A stretch of DNA of 64,000 bases, taken from Streptomyces sp. AM 4-1-1. Lineage in GTDB: Bacteria > Actinomycetota > Actinomycetes > Streptomycetales > Streptomycetaceae. The stretch covers positions 6,696,001-6,760,000 of the forward strand of contig NZ_CP119145.1 of NCBI RefSeq assembly GCF_029167625.1, read 5' to 3'. The translations under genes and the position numbers were made by a program. Of the stretch, positions 45,980 to 54,886 are shown piece after piece (the stretch's first letter is position 1; every line of letters starts with the position of its first letter). The notes under the pieces were generated by a model, which saw nothing but the letters and a program-made list of their open reading frames with translations, was not told where the DNA came from and did no database searches.

Positions 45980-47122
45980 ATGTCCCTCGTACGGCTCTCC
46001 CGCTCCGCGCTCCCGGCAGTGACCGTCTGCCTGCTGACCGCCGCCCTCCTCGCCCCCTTCCCGTCCGCCGCCCGGCCGGCCCCGGCCCCGGGGACCGCCG
46101 GGCCCTCGGCCCGGACCCCCTCCCCACCCCCGGCCTCGACCCCCTCCCCCTCCCCGGGCGCCGAGGCCGCCCCGGCGCGCACGGTCTCCGGCTGGCTCCC
46201 CTACTGGGACCAGGAGAACGCGTACCAGGACGCGCTGCGCCACGCGGACCAGCTGCACACCGTCAGCCCCTTCTGGTATCAGGCGACATCCGCCACCGCC
46301 GTCGACGGACACCCCGGAGCGGGTGACCGCCGGATCATCGACGGACTGCACAAGGCCGGCGCACGGGTCGTGCCCACGGTGATGGAGACCATGCGGCCCG
46401 GCGCCCTGGCCGCGATCCTCACCGACCCCGCCCGGCGCTCCCGGCACGTGGACGCGCTGATGAGCGTCGCGGACAGCCGCTCCTACGACGGCCTCGACAT
46501 CGACTACGAATCCATCGCCACGACCGGAGACTCCGCCTACCGGCAGGTGCGCGACGGCTTCGCCGCCTTCGCCACCGACCTCTGCCGCCGCCTGCGCGAA
46601 CGGCACCGGCTGTGCGTGATCACCGTCCTCCCCAGGACCGCCACCACCGGTCGGGTCTGGGACTACGAGGCGATCGGCCGGGCCGCCGACCGGGTGCGCG
46701 TCATGGCGTACAACCTGCACTCGGCGAACGGCGCCCCCGGCCCGCTGGCCGACCCGAAGTGGTACGACGACATCCTCACCCGCGCCACCGCGGCCGTGCC
46801 CCGGACCAAGCTGGAGATGGGACTTCCCGCGTACGGCTGGGACTGGCCCGCCGACGGCAAGGGCGTGACCCGGCACGTCACCTGGAAGGAGGCCGACGCG
46901 CTGCGCCGCGCGAAGGGCGCCCCCTACCGGCTCGACCCGGCGTCCGGCACCCCCCACTTCGGCTACCTCGACGGGGACGAGCGCCGCGAGGTCTGGTACC
47001 AGGACGCCCGGGGAGTCGCCGCGCACCTGCCGGTGCTGCGCCGCCACGGGGTGCGCGGCACCGCGCTGTGGGCCCTCGGATTCGAGGATTCACAGGTGTG
47101 GCCGGTCCTCGCCCGCGGCTGA
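45980..47122 (+). CDS. Secreted GH18-family glycoside hydrolase (spore-cortex-lytic-like)
   Basis: 380 residues. Signal peptide (SALPAVTVCLLTAALLAPFP) then a Pro/Ser linker (about 30-65), then a GH18 barrel with the full DxxDxDxE motif at Asp170-Glu177 (YDGLDIDYES), VMAYNLHSANGAPGP and a final GTALWALGFED. It lacks extra binding domains. The closest named types are YaaH/SleL N-acetylglucosaminidases acting on peptidoglycan, so cell-wall or spore-wall remodelling is more likely than chitin use. A LacI-type gene follows after 71 bases. Confidence 0.9.
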   Translation: MSLVRLSRSALPAVTVCLLTAALLAPFPSAARPAPAPGTAGPSARTPSPPPASTPSPSPGAEAAPARTVSGWLPYWDQENAYQDALRHADQLHTVSPFWYQATSATAVDGHPGAGDRRIIDGLHKAGARVVPTVMETMRPGALAAILTDPARRSRHVDALMSVADSRSYDGLDIDYESIATTGDSAYRQVRDGFAAFATDLCRRLRERHRLCVITVLPRTATTGRVWDYEAIGRAADRVRVMAYNLHSANGAPGPLADPKWYDDILTRATAAVPRTKLEMGLPAYGWDWPADGKGVTRHVTWKEADALRRAKGAPYRLDPASGTPHFGYLDGDERREVWYQDARGVAAHLPVLRRHGVRGTALWALGFEDSQVWPVLARG

Positions 47123-47171
47123 GCGGACACCGGCCGCGGAGGGTGCCCCGGAGCGTTTCCCCGGCGGGTGG

Positions 47172-47190
47172 GTCTGGAAGACTTCCGGAC
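47172..47190 (+). promoter_or_regulatory. 19-bp palindrome in front of the LacI-type gene, probable operator
   Basis: GTCTGGAAGACTTCCGGAC reads as an inverted repeat around the central A with a single mismatched pair. It ends three bases before the ATG of the regulator, a common place for autoregulation by LacI-family repressors. Confidence 0.5.
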
Positions 47191-47193
47191 GCC

Positions 47194-48216
47194 ATGAGCC
47201 AGTTATCGAAGCAGCCCACCGAGGGCCCCGTACCCACCAGCGCCGACGTCGCGAGGCTGGCCGGAGTGTCCCGGGCGACCGTGTCCTACGTACTGAACAA
47301 CAGCCCCACCGTGCGGATCAGCGAGGCCACCCGCCACCGGGTCAGACAGGCCGCCACCCAACTGGGGTACGTGCCCCACGCGGCGGCCCGCAGTCTGCGC
47401 GCCGGACACACCCGGATGATCCTGCTCGCCGCGGGGCACGCCCCCACCGGGCCGCTCCACCACCGGTTCTTCGACGAACTCCAGTCGGGCCTGCGCAGCC
47501 TCGACTACACCGTCGTCCAGTACGGCAGCGTCGGCCTCCACGCGGACGAGGCGGCCCGGGCCTGGGCGGAGCTGCGCCCCGTCGCCGTCGTCTCACCGGG
47601 CGGAATCCCCCTGACCCCGCACGGCATATCGGTGCTCAGGCGCTCCGGGGCCAAGGCGGTGATCACGCTCGGGCCCCGGCCGGTGGAGGGCGCCCACGCC
47701 CTGGTCATGGACCAGCGGGAGGTGGGCAGTTGCGCGGTCGGCCATCTGCTGGAGCGCGGTCGGCGCAGCATCGGCGTGGTGATGCCGGAGGCACCCGGCC
47801 TCGCCCTGTTCGCCGAACCGAGACTGGCCGGGGCCCGGCGGGCGGCCGAACGCGTGGGCGCCCAGGTGCGGCCGCTGCCCCTGCGGTACGAGGAGGAGGC
47901 GGCCGCCGCGCTCGCCACCGGCTGGCGGGCGCTGGGGCTGGACGGCGTGTTCGCGTACAACGACGCGTACGCGATGCTGCTGATGCGGGCCCTCCAGGAC
48001 GAAGGCGTCGAAGTCCCCGGGGACACGGCGGTGGTGGGCGCGGACGATCTGATGCTCGGCCGGCTGCTGCGCCCACGGCTGAGCAGCGTACGCATGGAAC
48101 TGGCCGCCGGACCGCCGCTCGCGGAGATCGTCGACCGGCTGGTGCGGAACCCCGGCGGAGCGCCGGAACGCCACGATCTGCTGTGCGCCCGGGCCGTTCC
48201 CAGGGAGTCCAGTTGA
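47194..48216 (+). CDS. LacI-family transcriptional regulator, TTA codon at position 4
   Basis: 340 residues. HTH at about 14-35 (TSADVARLAGVSRATVSYVL) with hinge region YVPHAAARSLRAG, then a periplasmic-binding-protein-like sensor domain (about 70-330; GVFAYNDAYAMLLMRALQ and VPGDTAVVGADDLML). The second hinge helix AAARSL is standard. Leu4 is TTA (47203-47205). The start follows the palindrome directly. Ligand unknown; the nearest possible targets are itself and the upstream GH18 gene. Confidence 0.93.
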   Translation: MSQLSKQPTEGPVPTSADVARLAGVSRATVSYVLNNSPTVRISEATRHRVRQAATQLGYVPHAAARSLRAGHTRMILLAAGHAPTGPLHHRFFDELQSGLRSLDYTVVQYGSVGLHADEAARAWAELRPVAVVSPGGIPLTPHGISVLRRSGAKAVITLGPRPVEGAHALVMDQREVGSCAVGHLLERGRRSIGVVMPEAPGLALFAEPRLAGARRAAERVGAQVRPLPLRYEEEAAAALATGWRALGLDGVFAYNDAYAMLLMRALQDEGVEVPGDTAVVGADDLMLGRLLRPRLSSVRMELAAGPPLAEIVDRLVRNPGGAPERHDLLCARAVPRESS

Positions 48217-48271
48217 ATCCCGGACGTGAGAAGACGTGCGTCGGGCGCCTTCGGTGTCTACCGTCGTGGGC

Positions 48272-48553
48272 ATGAGTCATCCGGAGAGTTACGAGATCCT
48301 GCTGTACCCGGAGCCCGCCGAGGGCACGGACCGGGCCCCGCACACCGCCGACGAACCCGGTACCGTCCTGCGCTCCGGCGTGGTGGCGGCCACCGGCGAC
48401 ACCGGGGAGTCCGGCTACCCACGCTACGAGGGGGACGGCATGGCGGCGGACATCGACCCGGAGACCCGGACCGTGGAGGCCCTGCTGGTCGACGGCGCGG
48501 AACTGGCCTACGGCCTGACGGTGCGGATCGCGGACCGGCCCGCGGGGAACTGA
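48272..48553 (+). CDS. Small conserved-looking hypothetical protein
   Basis: 93 residues, acidic: MSHPESYEILLYPEPAEGTD and a C-terminal half ETRTVEALLVDGAELAYGLT. TACCGT stands seven bases before the ATG, a leaderless promoter like others in the window, which favours this start over an ATG twelve codons earlier. No family recognised. A strong hairpin follows 36 bases after the stop. Confidence 0.6.
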   Translation: MSHPESYEILLYPEPAEGTDRAPHTADEPGTVLRSGVVAATGDTGESGYPRYEGDGMAADIDPETRTVEALLVDGAELAYGLTVRIADRPAGN

Positions 48554-48588
48554 CACCGCGCGGCAGCCGCCGGGAGACCCGGCGGAAA

Positions 48589-48624
48589 GAGGGAGGGCCC
48601 GGCCGTCCGGCCGGGCCCTCCCTC
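48589..48624. terminator. Bidirectional intrinsic terminator, 16-bp stem
   Basis: GAGGGAGGGCCCGGCC, loop GTCC, then exact complement GGCCGGGCCCTCCCTC, between the small hypothetical gene and the convergent thioredoxin gene. Confidence 0.85.
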
Positions 48625-48639
48625 ACGCGGTGGCAGGGT

Positions 48640-49011
48640 CTACTTCTGCTCCTGCTGCTGCTCCGCCACGGACTTGCGCACCTCGTCCATGTCCAGCTTC
48701 CTGGCCTGTCCGATGACGTCCTCCAGGGCGGTCTCCGGCAACGCGCCGGGCTGGGAGAAGACCGCCACGTTGTCCCGCACGATCATCAGCGTGGGGATGG
48801 ACCGGATCTCGAAGGCGGCCGCCAGCTCCTGCTGGGCTTCCGTGTCGACCTTGGCGAAGACCAGATCGGGGTGGCGCTCGGACGCCGAGTCGTAGACCGG
48901 CGCGAACTGCCGACACGGGCCGCACCAGGAAGCCCAGAAGTCGATCAGGACGAACTCGTTCTCGCTGACGACCTGATCGAAGTTTTCCTTGGTGAGCTCT
49001 ACGGTGCTCAT
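48640..49011 (-). CDS. trxA: Thioredoxin
   Basis: 123 residues with the WCGPC active site (Cys30/Cys33) in DFWASWCGPCRQFAPVYDSA, the cis-Pro motif IRSIPTLMIVRD and a charged KSVAEQQQEQK tail that extends the usual 105-110 residue length. GAGGAAGAGG lies before the ATG. It reduces protein disulfides. It is divergent from the FAD disulfide reductase gene (114 bases between), but that enzyme is not of the low-molecular-weight thioredoxin reductase type. Confidence 0.95.
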   Translation of the reverse strand: MSTVELTKENFDQVVSENEFVLIDFWASWCGPCRQFAPVYDSASERHPDLVFAKVDTEAQQELAAAFEIRSIPTLMIVRDNVAVFSQPGALPETALEDVIGQARKLDMDEVRKSVAEQQQEQK

Positions 49012-49125
49012 GCTCGATACCTCTTCCTCTGCCCGCTGAGACCTTTCCGGCACAACGGTGACGCCCCTTGCGGTATTCCGCCTGCCCGTGTGGCAGCGGA
49101 CCACACCCACGACCAGACTGGCCCC

Positions 49126-50595
49126 ATGACAGATGCAGCGGATGCCAAGGATGGGGCGGACAAGGTCGACAGCGCGGAGTACGACGTCGTCGTGATCGGA
49201 GCGGGACCGGTCGGCGAGAACGTCGCGGACCGGGCACGGGCGGCCGGGCTGAGCGCGGCCGTCGTCGAGTCGGAGCTGATCGGCGGCGAGTGCTCGTACT
49301 GGGCCTGCATGCCCAGCAAGGCCCTGCTGCGCCCCGTCGTCGCCCGCGCCGACGCCCGGCGGGTACCGGGGCTGAGCGGGGCGGTGGGCGGCCCCCTCGA
49401 CACGGCGGCGGTCCTCGCCCACCGGGACGAGTACGCCTCCCACTGGAAGGACGACGGCCAGGTCGCCTGGCTGGAGGGGATCGGCGCGGACATCTTCCGC
49501 GGGCACGGCAGGCTGACCGGCGTGAAACAGGTCTCCGTCACCGGCCCGGACGGTACGCGGCACCGGCTCACGGCCCGCCGGGCGGTCGCCGTCTGCACCG
49601 GCAGCCGGGCCGTCGTCCCCGACCTGCCGGGAATCGCCGGAGCCCGGCCCTGGACCAGCCGCGAGGCCACCAGCGCCCAGCGGGTGCCCGGCCGTCTCGT
49701 CGTCGTCGGCGGGGGAGTCGTCGGTGTCGAGATGGCCACCGTCTGGCGGGCACTCGGCGCCGAGGTGACGATGCTGGTGCGGGGCAAGGGCCTGCTGCCC
49801 AGGATGGAACCCTTCGCGGGCGAGCTGATCGCCGAGGCCCTGACCGAGGCGGGCGCCGACGTCCGGACCGGGGTCTCCGCCACCGCCGTCCACCGGACCG
49901 GCAAGGACGGTCCGGTCACCGTGGAGCTGGACGACGGCGGTCGGATCGAGGCCGACGAGGTCCTGTTCGCCACGGGCCGCGCGCCGCGCACCGACGATCT
50001 CGGGCTCGACACCGTCGGACTGGAACCCGGCAGCTGGCTGACGGTCGACGACAGCTGCCGGGTCGAGGGCAGCGACTGGCTGTACGCCGTGGGCGACGTC
50101 AACCACCGCGCGCTCCTGACCCACCAGGGCAAGTACCAGGCCCGCATCGCGGGCGACGCCATCGCCGCCCGCGCCCAGGGCGCACCGCCGCTGGAGACGG
50201 ACCGCTGGGGGGCGCACGCGGCGACCGCCGACCACGCCGCCGTGCCGCAGGTCGTCTTCACCGACCCCGAGGCGGCCTCGGTGGGCCTCACCCTCGCCGA
50301 GGCCGAACAGGCCGGCCACCGGGTACGGGCCGTCGACCAGGACCTCGCGGCGGTGGCGGGCTCCGGGCTCTACGCGGACGGCTACCGGGGCCGCGCCCGC
50401 ATGATCGTCGACCTGGACCGCGGGATCGTCCTCGGTGCCACCTTCGTCGGTCCGGGCATCGGGGAACTCCTCCACTCGGCGACGATCGCGGTCGCGGGCG
50501 AGGTGCCGATCGAACGGCTGTGGCACGCGGTGCCCGCCTATCCGACGATCAGCGAGGTCTGGCTGCGGCTGCTGGAGACATACCGGGACGAGTGA
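49126..50595 (+). CDS. Pyridine nucleotide-disulfide oxidoreductase (class I, mercuric reductase/lipoamide dehydrogenase fold)
   Basis: 489 residues. FAD site VVVIGAGPVGENVADRAR (about 21-38), redox pair Cys56-Cys61 in GGECSYWACMPSKAL (the family normally has CLNVGC), NAD(P) site RLVVVGGGVVGVEMATVWRA, second FAD motif YAVGDVNHRALLTHQGKYQA, and a dimerisation domain with the usual catalytic His replaced by a sequence VPAYPTISEVW that keeps the HxxP-like context (WHAVPAYPT). The disulfide spacing CxxxxC is intact. Substrate unknown; similar proteins are widespread in actinomycetes as NAD(P)/FAD-dependent oxidoreductases. Confidence 0.9.
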   Translation: MTDAADAKDGADKVDSAEYDVVVIGAGPVGENVADRARAAGLSAAVVESELIGGECSYWACMPSKALLRPVVARADARRVPGLSGAVGGPLDTAAVLAHRDEYASHWKDDGQVAWLEGIGADIFRGHGRLTGVKQVSVTGPDGTRHRLTARRAVAVCTGSRAVVPDLPGIAGARPWTSREATSAQRVPGRLVVVGGGVVGVEMATVWRALGAEVTMLVRGKGLLPRMEPFAGELIAEALTEAGADVRTGVSATAVHRTGKDGPVTVELDDGGRIEADEVLFATGRAPRTDDLGLDTVGLEPGSWLTVDDSCRVEGSDWLYAVGDVNHRALLTHQGKYQARIAGDAIAARAQGAPPLETDRWGAHAATADHAAVPQVVFTDPEAASVGLTLAEAEQAGHRVRAVDQDLAAVAGSGLYADGYRGRARMIVDLDRGIVLGATFVGPGIGELLHSATIAVAGEVPIERLWHAVPAYPTISEVWLRLLETYRDE

Positions 50596-50988
50596 CGCCG
50601 GGCGGACCGCGTCCCGGCGGGCGTGCGGGCGGCAGCCCGGTGGCGAGGGCGCGTGGGCCGAGCCGGACGCGTGGGGCGGGAGCGGCGCCGGTCCGGTGGC
50701 GACGTGTGCCTCGCGGTGCGTCAGCCGTACGGCGACGGCGGCTCCGGGCCGGTGCGCCGGGCCGCCCGTGCCCCCGGCCTCCGGGCCGGACCGGTCCGCG
50801 CCGCCCGCCCTCCGGGCCGGACCGGTCCGCGCCGCCCAGCCCCGGACCGGGCCGCGCGCCTGTACCGCCGGACGTCCGACGGCCCCATCTGCTCCGTCGC
50901 GGGGTCCGGACCAATTCGTCTTCCTGGAAGCGATCACGCCCGAGGACGGCCCATGAGACGCTGAGTCCGAGAACCCCTGGAGGTGCTT
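50596..50988. other. Intergenic region, 393 bases, with a short tandem repeat
   Basis: No credible gene. It contains two head-to-tail copies of a 31-base unit beginning TCCGGGCCGGACCGGTCCGC (50780 and 50811), followed by a decayed third piece. The last 40 bases hold the ribosome site GGAGG for the next gene. Confidence 0.5.
50780..50838 (+). repeat. 31-bp tandem repeat, two copies
   Basis: TCCGGGCCGGACCGGTCCGC plus GCCGCCC is repeated exactly over at least 27 bases at a period of 31. Contains the palindrome GGACCGGTCC in each copy. Confidence 0.6.
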
Positions 50989-51666
50989 GTGATCAGCCGG
51001 CTGCTCCCGTCCCATGTGGCCTGCGCGGAGACCCGGGAGGACGACGCGCCACCTGGCACGCTCTATCCGGAGGAAGAGGCCCTGATCACGAGGGCCGTGC
51101 CGCGCAGGCGGCGGGAGTTCGCCGCCGTCCGGGCGTGCGCCCGGCGCGTCATGGGCGAACTGGGACTGCCGCCCGCCCCGGTGCTCCCCGGCCACCGGGG
51201 CGCACCGCGGTGGCCCGAGGGCATTGTCGGAAGCATGACGCACTGTGACGGCTATCGGGCGGCGGCCCTGGCCCGGACCTCCGACGCCCTCGCGCTGGGC
51301 ATCGACGCGGAACCGCACGCGCCCTTACCCGAAGGGGTGTTGGAGACGATCGCGCTGCCTTCCGAGCGGGGACGGATCGCCCGGAGCGGCACGGGCGGCG
51401 AAATCCACTGGGACCGGCTGCTGTTCAGCGCCAAGGAGAGCGTCTTCAAGGCGTGGAACCCGTACACCCGGCTCGAACTCGACTTCACCGAGGCGGACAT
51501 CTCGTTCCGCCGGAGCCCCGGCCCGAGCCCCGGGGGCACCTTCGCCGCCCGGCTGCTGCGGACCGTACCAGGGCTTCCCACGGTTTTCGACGGCAACTGG
51601 CTGGTGCACGAGGGGATCGTGGTCACCGCGATAGCACTGCCCGCTCCCAGACCCCAACAGCCCTGA
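50989..51666 (+). CDS. 4'-phosphopantetheinyl transferase (Sfp/EntD type), TTA codon
   Basis: 225 residues. I chose the GTG of [10 protein letters not shown] because CTGGAGG lies five bases upstream; a GTG two codons earlier is less well placed. Motifs: [14 protein letters not shown], Mg site [11 protein letters not shown] (Asp106, Glu108) and [11 protein letters not shown] (Lys149, Glu150, Lys154). It transfers the phosphopantetheine arm from CoA to carrier proteins of polyketide, nonribosomal peptide or fatty-acid pathways. Leu113 is encoded by TTA (51325-51327), suggesting bldA-dependent translation. No biosynthetic cluster is visible next to it, so it may serve enzymes elsewhere. Confidence 0.93.
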   Translation: MISRLLPSHVACAETREDDAPPGTLYPEEEALITRAVPRRRREFAAVRACARRVMGELGLPPAPVLPGHRGAPRWPEGIVGSMTHCDGYRAAALARTSDALALGIDAEPHAPLPEGVLETIALPSERGRIARSGTGGEIHWDRLLFSAKESVFKAWNPYTRLELDFTEADISFRRSPGPSPGGTFAARLLRTVPGLPTVFDGNWLVHEGIVVTAIALPAPRPQQP

Positions 51667-51733
51667 GAACACCAGGCCCTTCAGTCCTGAGCGCGCCCCG
51701 CGCCCCGCACGGCGGGACGCCCTTCGTCCGTCC

Positions 51734-51787
51734 GCCGTACGGCACCGGGCGGGCCCTGGTGAGCGGCCCGTCCCGGTGCCGTACGGC
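51734..51787. terminator. Long bidirectional terminator hairpin
   Basis: GCCGTACGGCACCGGG (51734-51749) pairs with CCCGGTGCCGTACGGC (51772-51787); inside, CGGGCC pairs with GGCCCG, leaving one bulged base and a 9-base loop. It lies between the phosphopantetheinyl transferase gene and convergent metE. Confidence 0.85.
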
Positions 51788-51792
51788 CAGGA

Positions 51793-54117
51793 TCAGGAAG
51801 CCGCGCCCGGCAGGTCCTCCCGCACGGTGCGCGCCGCCGCCACCAGGTTCTCCAGCGAGGTCCGGACCTCGGGCCAGCCACGGGTCTTCAGACCGCAGTC
51901 CGGGTTGACCCACAGCCGCTCGGCGGGGATCGCCTCAAGTCCCTTGCGGAGCAGGGCGACCGCCTCCTCGGTGCTCGGCACGCGGGGGGAGTGGATGTCG
52001 TAGACCCCGGGGCCGGCCTCGCGCGGGTAGCCGTGTGCGGCCAGTTCCCGGGCGACCTGCATGTGGGACCGGGCGGCCTCCAGGCTGATGACGTCGGCGT
52101 CGAGGTCGTCGATGGCCTGGACGACGTCGCCGAACTCCGCGTAGCACATGTGGGTGTGGATCTGGGTGTCCGGCCGTACGCCACTGGTGGCCAGCCGGAA
52201 CGACTCGGTGGCCCAGGCCAGGTACTCGGCGTGGTCGGCGGCGCGCAGCGGCAGGGTCTCGCGCAGCGCGGGTTCGTCGACCTGGATGACCGAAGTGCCG
52301 TTCGCCTCCAGGTCGTCGACCTCGTCGCGCAGTGCCAGGGCGACCTGCCGGGCGGTCTCCCCGAGCGGCTGGTCGTCGCGGACGAAGGACCAGGCGAGCA
52401 TGGTGACCGGACCGGTGAGCATGCCCTTGACCGGGCGGTCGGTGAGCGACTGGGCGTACGCCGTCCAGCGCACCGTCATCGGTGCGGGGCGGGAGATGTC
52501 ACCGGCCAGGACCGGCGGCCGGACGTAGCGGGTGCCGTACGACTGGACCCAGCCGTGCTGGGTGGCGAGGTATCCGGTCAGCTGCTCGGCGAAGTACTGC
52601 ACCATGTCGTTGCGTTCGGGCTCGCCGTGCACCAGGACGTCGATGCCCGCCTTCTCCTGGAAGGAGAGCACGTCCCGGATCTCGGCCTCGATGCGTGCCT
52701 CGTACCCGGTGTGGTCGATGCGCCCGGCGCGCAGATCGGCGCGGGCGGTGCGCAGTTCGGTCGTCTGCGGGAACGAACCGATGGTGGTGGTGGGCAGCAG
52801 CGGCAGTCCGAGGTGGGCGCGCTGGGCGACGGCGCGCTCGGGGTACGGCTGCGAGCGGCGGCCGTCGGCGTCGGTGACGGCGCAGGTGCGGGCGCGCACC
52901 GCCGGGTCGTGGGTGAGGGCGGAGCTCTCCCGGGACGCCAGGTCGGCCCGGTTGGCGGCGAGTTCGGCCTTGATGGAGTCCGTACCGTGCGTCAGGCCGC
53001 GGGCCAGCACGGCGATCTCGGCGGTCTTCTGCCGGGCGAAGGCCAGCCAGCGGGCGATCTGCGGATCGATGTCGTGCTCGGCGGTGGCGTCCAGCGGGAC
53101 GTGCAGCAGCGAGCAGGAGGCGGCGACGTCGACCCGGTCGGCGAGACCGAGAAGGGTGCCGAGCGTCGCCAGCGACTGCTGGTGGTCGTTGATCCAGATG
53201 TTGCGGCCGTTGACGACGCCCGCGACGAGCCGCTTGCCGGGCAGACCGCCCGCGGCGGCGAGGTCGTCGAGGTTGGCGGCGGCCGGTCCGGTGAAGTCGA
53301 GGGCGAGGCCCTCGACCGGCGACTTGGCGAGCACCGGGAGCGCTTCGCCGAGCCGGTCGAAGTACGAGGCGACCAGCAGCTTGGGCCGGTCGGTGAGCGT
53401 GCCCAGCGCGTTGTAGGCGCGGGAGGCCGCGTTCAGCTCGGCCGGGGTGCGGTCCTGGACCAGGGCCGGCTCGTCGATCTGCGTCCACTCGGCGCCCGCC
53501 GACCGGAGATCGGCCAGGACCTCGGCGTACACGGGCAGCAGCCGGTCCAGCAGGGTCAGCGGTTCGAAGTCGGCCGCGACACCGGGCGCGGGCTTCGACA
53601 GGAGCAGATAGGTGACCGGGCCGACCAGCACCGGGCGCGCGGTGAGGCCGAGGGCGAGTGCTTCCCGCAGCTCGGCGACCTGCTTGGTGGAGTCGGCGGT
53701 GAACACGGTGTCGGGGCCCAGCTCGGGCACCAGGTAGTGGTAGTTGGTGTCGAACCACTTGGTCATCTCCAGCGGCGCCACGTCCTGGGTGCCGCGGGCC
53801 ATCGCGAAGTAGCCGTCCAGCGCGTCCGAGTCGACCGCGTCCCGGTGCCGGGCCGGCACCGCGCCGACCATGACACTGGTGTCCAGCACGTGGTCGTAGT
53901 ACGAGAAGTCGCCGGTGGGCACCTCGTCGGCGCCGTCGGCGGCGAGCTGCCGCCAATGGGCACCGCGCAGTTCGGCGGCGGTGTCCCGGAGGGCGGTCGC
54001 GGTGACGCGGCCCTTCCAGTACCCCTCGACGGCCTTCTTCAGTTCGCGGTTCTGGCCCTGTCGGGGGTAGCCGTACACGGTCGCTCGTGCCGCCGCGGCT
54101 GCGGGCTTGCTGGTCAC
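51793..54117 (-). CDS. metE: Cobalamin-independent methionine synthase MetE
   Basis: 774 residues from a GTG with GAAGGAGAG upstream. N-terminal half begins [20 protein letters not shown]; the catalytic half has [32 protein letters not shown] and the zinc-binding HTHMCYAEF and NPDCGLKTR (His, Cys and Cys ligands). It methylates homocysteine using methyl-tetrahydrofolate triglutamate without B12. A cobalamin riboswitch lies in its leader, so it should be shut off when B12 is available for MetH. Confidence 0.97.
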   Translation of the reverse strand: MTSKPAAAAARATVYGYPRQGQNRELKKAVEGYWKGRVTATALRDTAAELRGAHWRQLAADGADEVPTGDFSYYDHVLDTSVMVGAVPARHRDAVDSDALDGYFAMARGTQDVAPLEMTKWFDTNYHYLVPELGPDTVFTADSTKQVAELREALALGLTARPVLVGPVTYLLLSKPAPGVAADFEPLTLLDRLLPVYAEVLADLRSAGAEWTQIDEPALVQDRTPAELNAASRAYNALGTLTDRPKLLVASYFDRLGEALPVLAKSPVEGLALDFTGPAAANLDDLAAAGGLPGKRLVAGVVNGRNIWINDHQQSLATLGTLLGLADRVDVAASCSLLHVPLDATAEHDIDPQIARWLAFARQKTAEIAVLARGLTHGTDSIKAELAANRADLASRESSALTHDPAVRARTCAVTDADGRRSQPYPERAVAQRAHLGLPLLPTTTIGSFPQTTELRTARADLRAGRIDHTGYEARIEAEIRDVLSFQEKAGIDVLVHGEPERNDMVQYFAEQLTGYLATQHGWVQSYGTRYVRPPVLAGDISRPAPMTVRWTAYAQSLTDRPVKGMLTGPVTMLAWSFVRDDQPLGETARQVALALRDEVDDLEANGTSVIQVDEPALRETLPLRAADHAEYLAWATESFRLATSGVRPDTQIHTHMCYAEFGDVVQAIDDLDADVISLEAARSHMQVARELAAHGYPREAGPGVYDIHSPRVPSTEEAVALLRKGLEAIPAERLWVNPDCGLKTRGWPEVRTSLENLVAAARTVREDLPGAAS

Positions 54118-54284
54118 GGAACTCTCCTTCGCGAGTATGTGCCTGGGTCGACCCGGGACGGGACGAGGGCGCGAAGGGGTGACGGAACCGACGGGCCGCG
54201 GCTCGATGTCGCCCGAGCATGCCCGTCCGTGTGTGCGCCGACCCGCCCTCGAGGTCACCGGAATCACCGCGCACGAGGCCGTGC

Positions 54285-54500
54285 GCGGGCAGTGGCAGGT
54301 CTTCGGACTCGTGGGCACGTCCGCCCGAGGGCGGACACCTAGCGGCCGTCGCTTCCCAGGTCCCGTACGGGCCCAGTGCTCGATGACGGCGGTCGTTCCC
54401 ACTCACCGCTGCGGGGCAGTCCCGGATTCCCACCGGGTTCCCTCTTACGACGCATCCCGTCTGGCGGACGGGGCGAACCAGCTGCACCGCCACCCTAGGC
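54285..54500 (-). promoter_or_regulatory. Cobalamin riboswitch in the metE leader
   Basis: On the minus strand the core GGGACTGCCCCGCAGCGGTG (54423-54403) follows GGGAACCCGGTGGGAATCC, and the B12 box AGTCCGAAGACCTGCC is at 54309-54294; GTGGC near 54493 and GCCAC just after the box can close helix P1. This is the standard AdoCbl-class fold with a long variable part between core and box. The leader continues about 170 bases to the metE GTG. Repression of metE by cobalamin is the known use of this element. Confidence 0.92.
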
Positions 54501-54633
54501 GCTCGCACCCGCCCCGAACACCTCTGCCCGCATGCCGGACGCCGAAATGAGACAACCGATGTCCCCGCCCGGCCGGTCCGCGGCGGGTGGGGTGGACTTA
54601 CTAGGACGTCCAACTATATGTTCGTGGCCAAGG

Positions 54634-54784
54634 CCCGCGGTGCAGGGAAGCCGGTGCGATTCCGGCGCGGTCCCGCCACTGTGACCGGGGAGCACGTCCT
54701 CGCAGGAAACGCCACTGACGAGCGAGATGTCGGGAAGGCAGGAGGACGCGCGCCGATCCGGGAGTCAGGATACCGGCCGCGGGG
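54634..54784 (+). promoter_or_regulatory. Cobalamin riboswitch upstream of the valine-degradation operon
   Basis: Canonical AdoCbl aptamer: P1 arms CCCGCGG (54634-54640) and CCGCGGG (54777-54783); GGGAAGCCGGTGCGATTCCG core entry, CCGCCACTGTGACCGGGG, and the B12 box AGTCAGGATACCGGCC (54763-54778). It is back-to-back with the metE riboswitch, about 130 bases apart. The first real gene downstream is mmsA at 54996; a 21-codon frame lies in between. A GC hairpin (arms 54923-54929 and 54938-54944) could be its expression platform. Confidence 0.9.
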
Positions 54785-54820
54785 TGTTCCGTGTTTTCCA
54801 CGAGGATGGAGCAGACACGC

Positions 54821-54886
54821 ATGGCACCGGTCCATGTTCCCGGCCCAGGCGAGCACGCCCGCAGAGCCGCAATTCCCACGCCCTGA
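54821..54886 (+). CDS. Possible 21-residue leader peptide or remnant ORF after the riboswitch
   Basis: An ATG nine bases after GGAG opens a short frame (MAPVHVPGPGEHARRAAIPT plus P, stop TGA). It begins 37 bases after the riboswitch. It could be a regulatory leader peptide, or the start of a once longer riboswitch-controlled gene whose rest has been lost. Sequence similarity to any family cannot be judged at this size. Confidence 0.3.
   Translation: MAPVHVPGPGEHARRAAIPTP

Noticed and set aside
49126..50595. Thioredoxin reductase partner for the divergent thioredoxin
   Set aside because: The protein is a 489-residue class-I disulfide oxidoreductase with a CxxxxC pair, not the about 320-residue CxxC thioredoxin reductase type.
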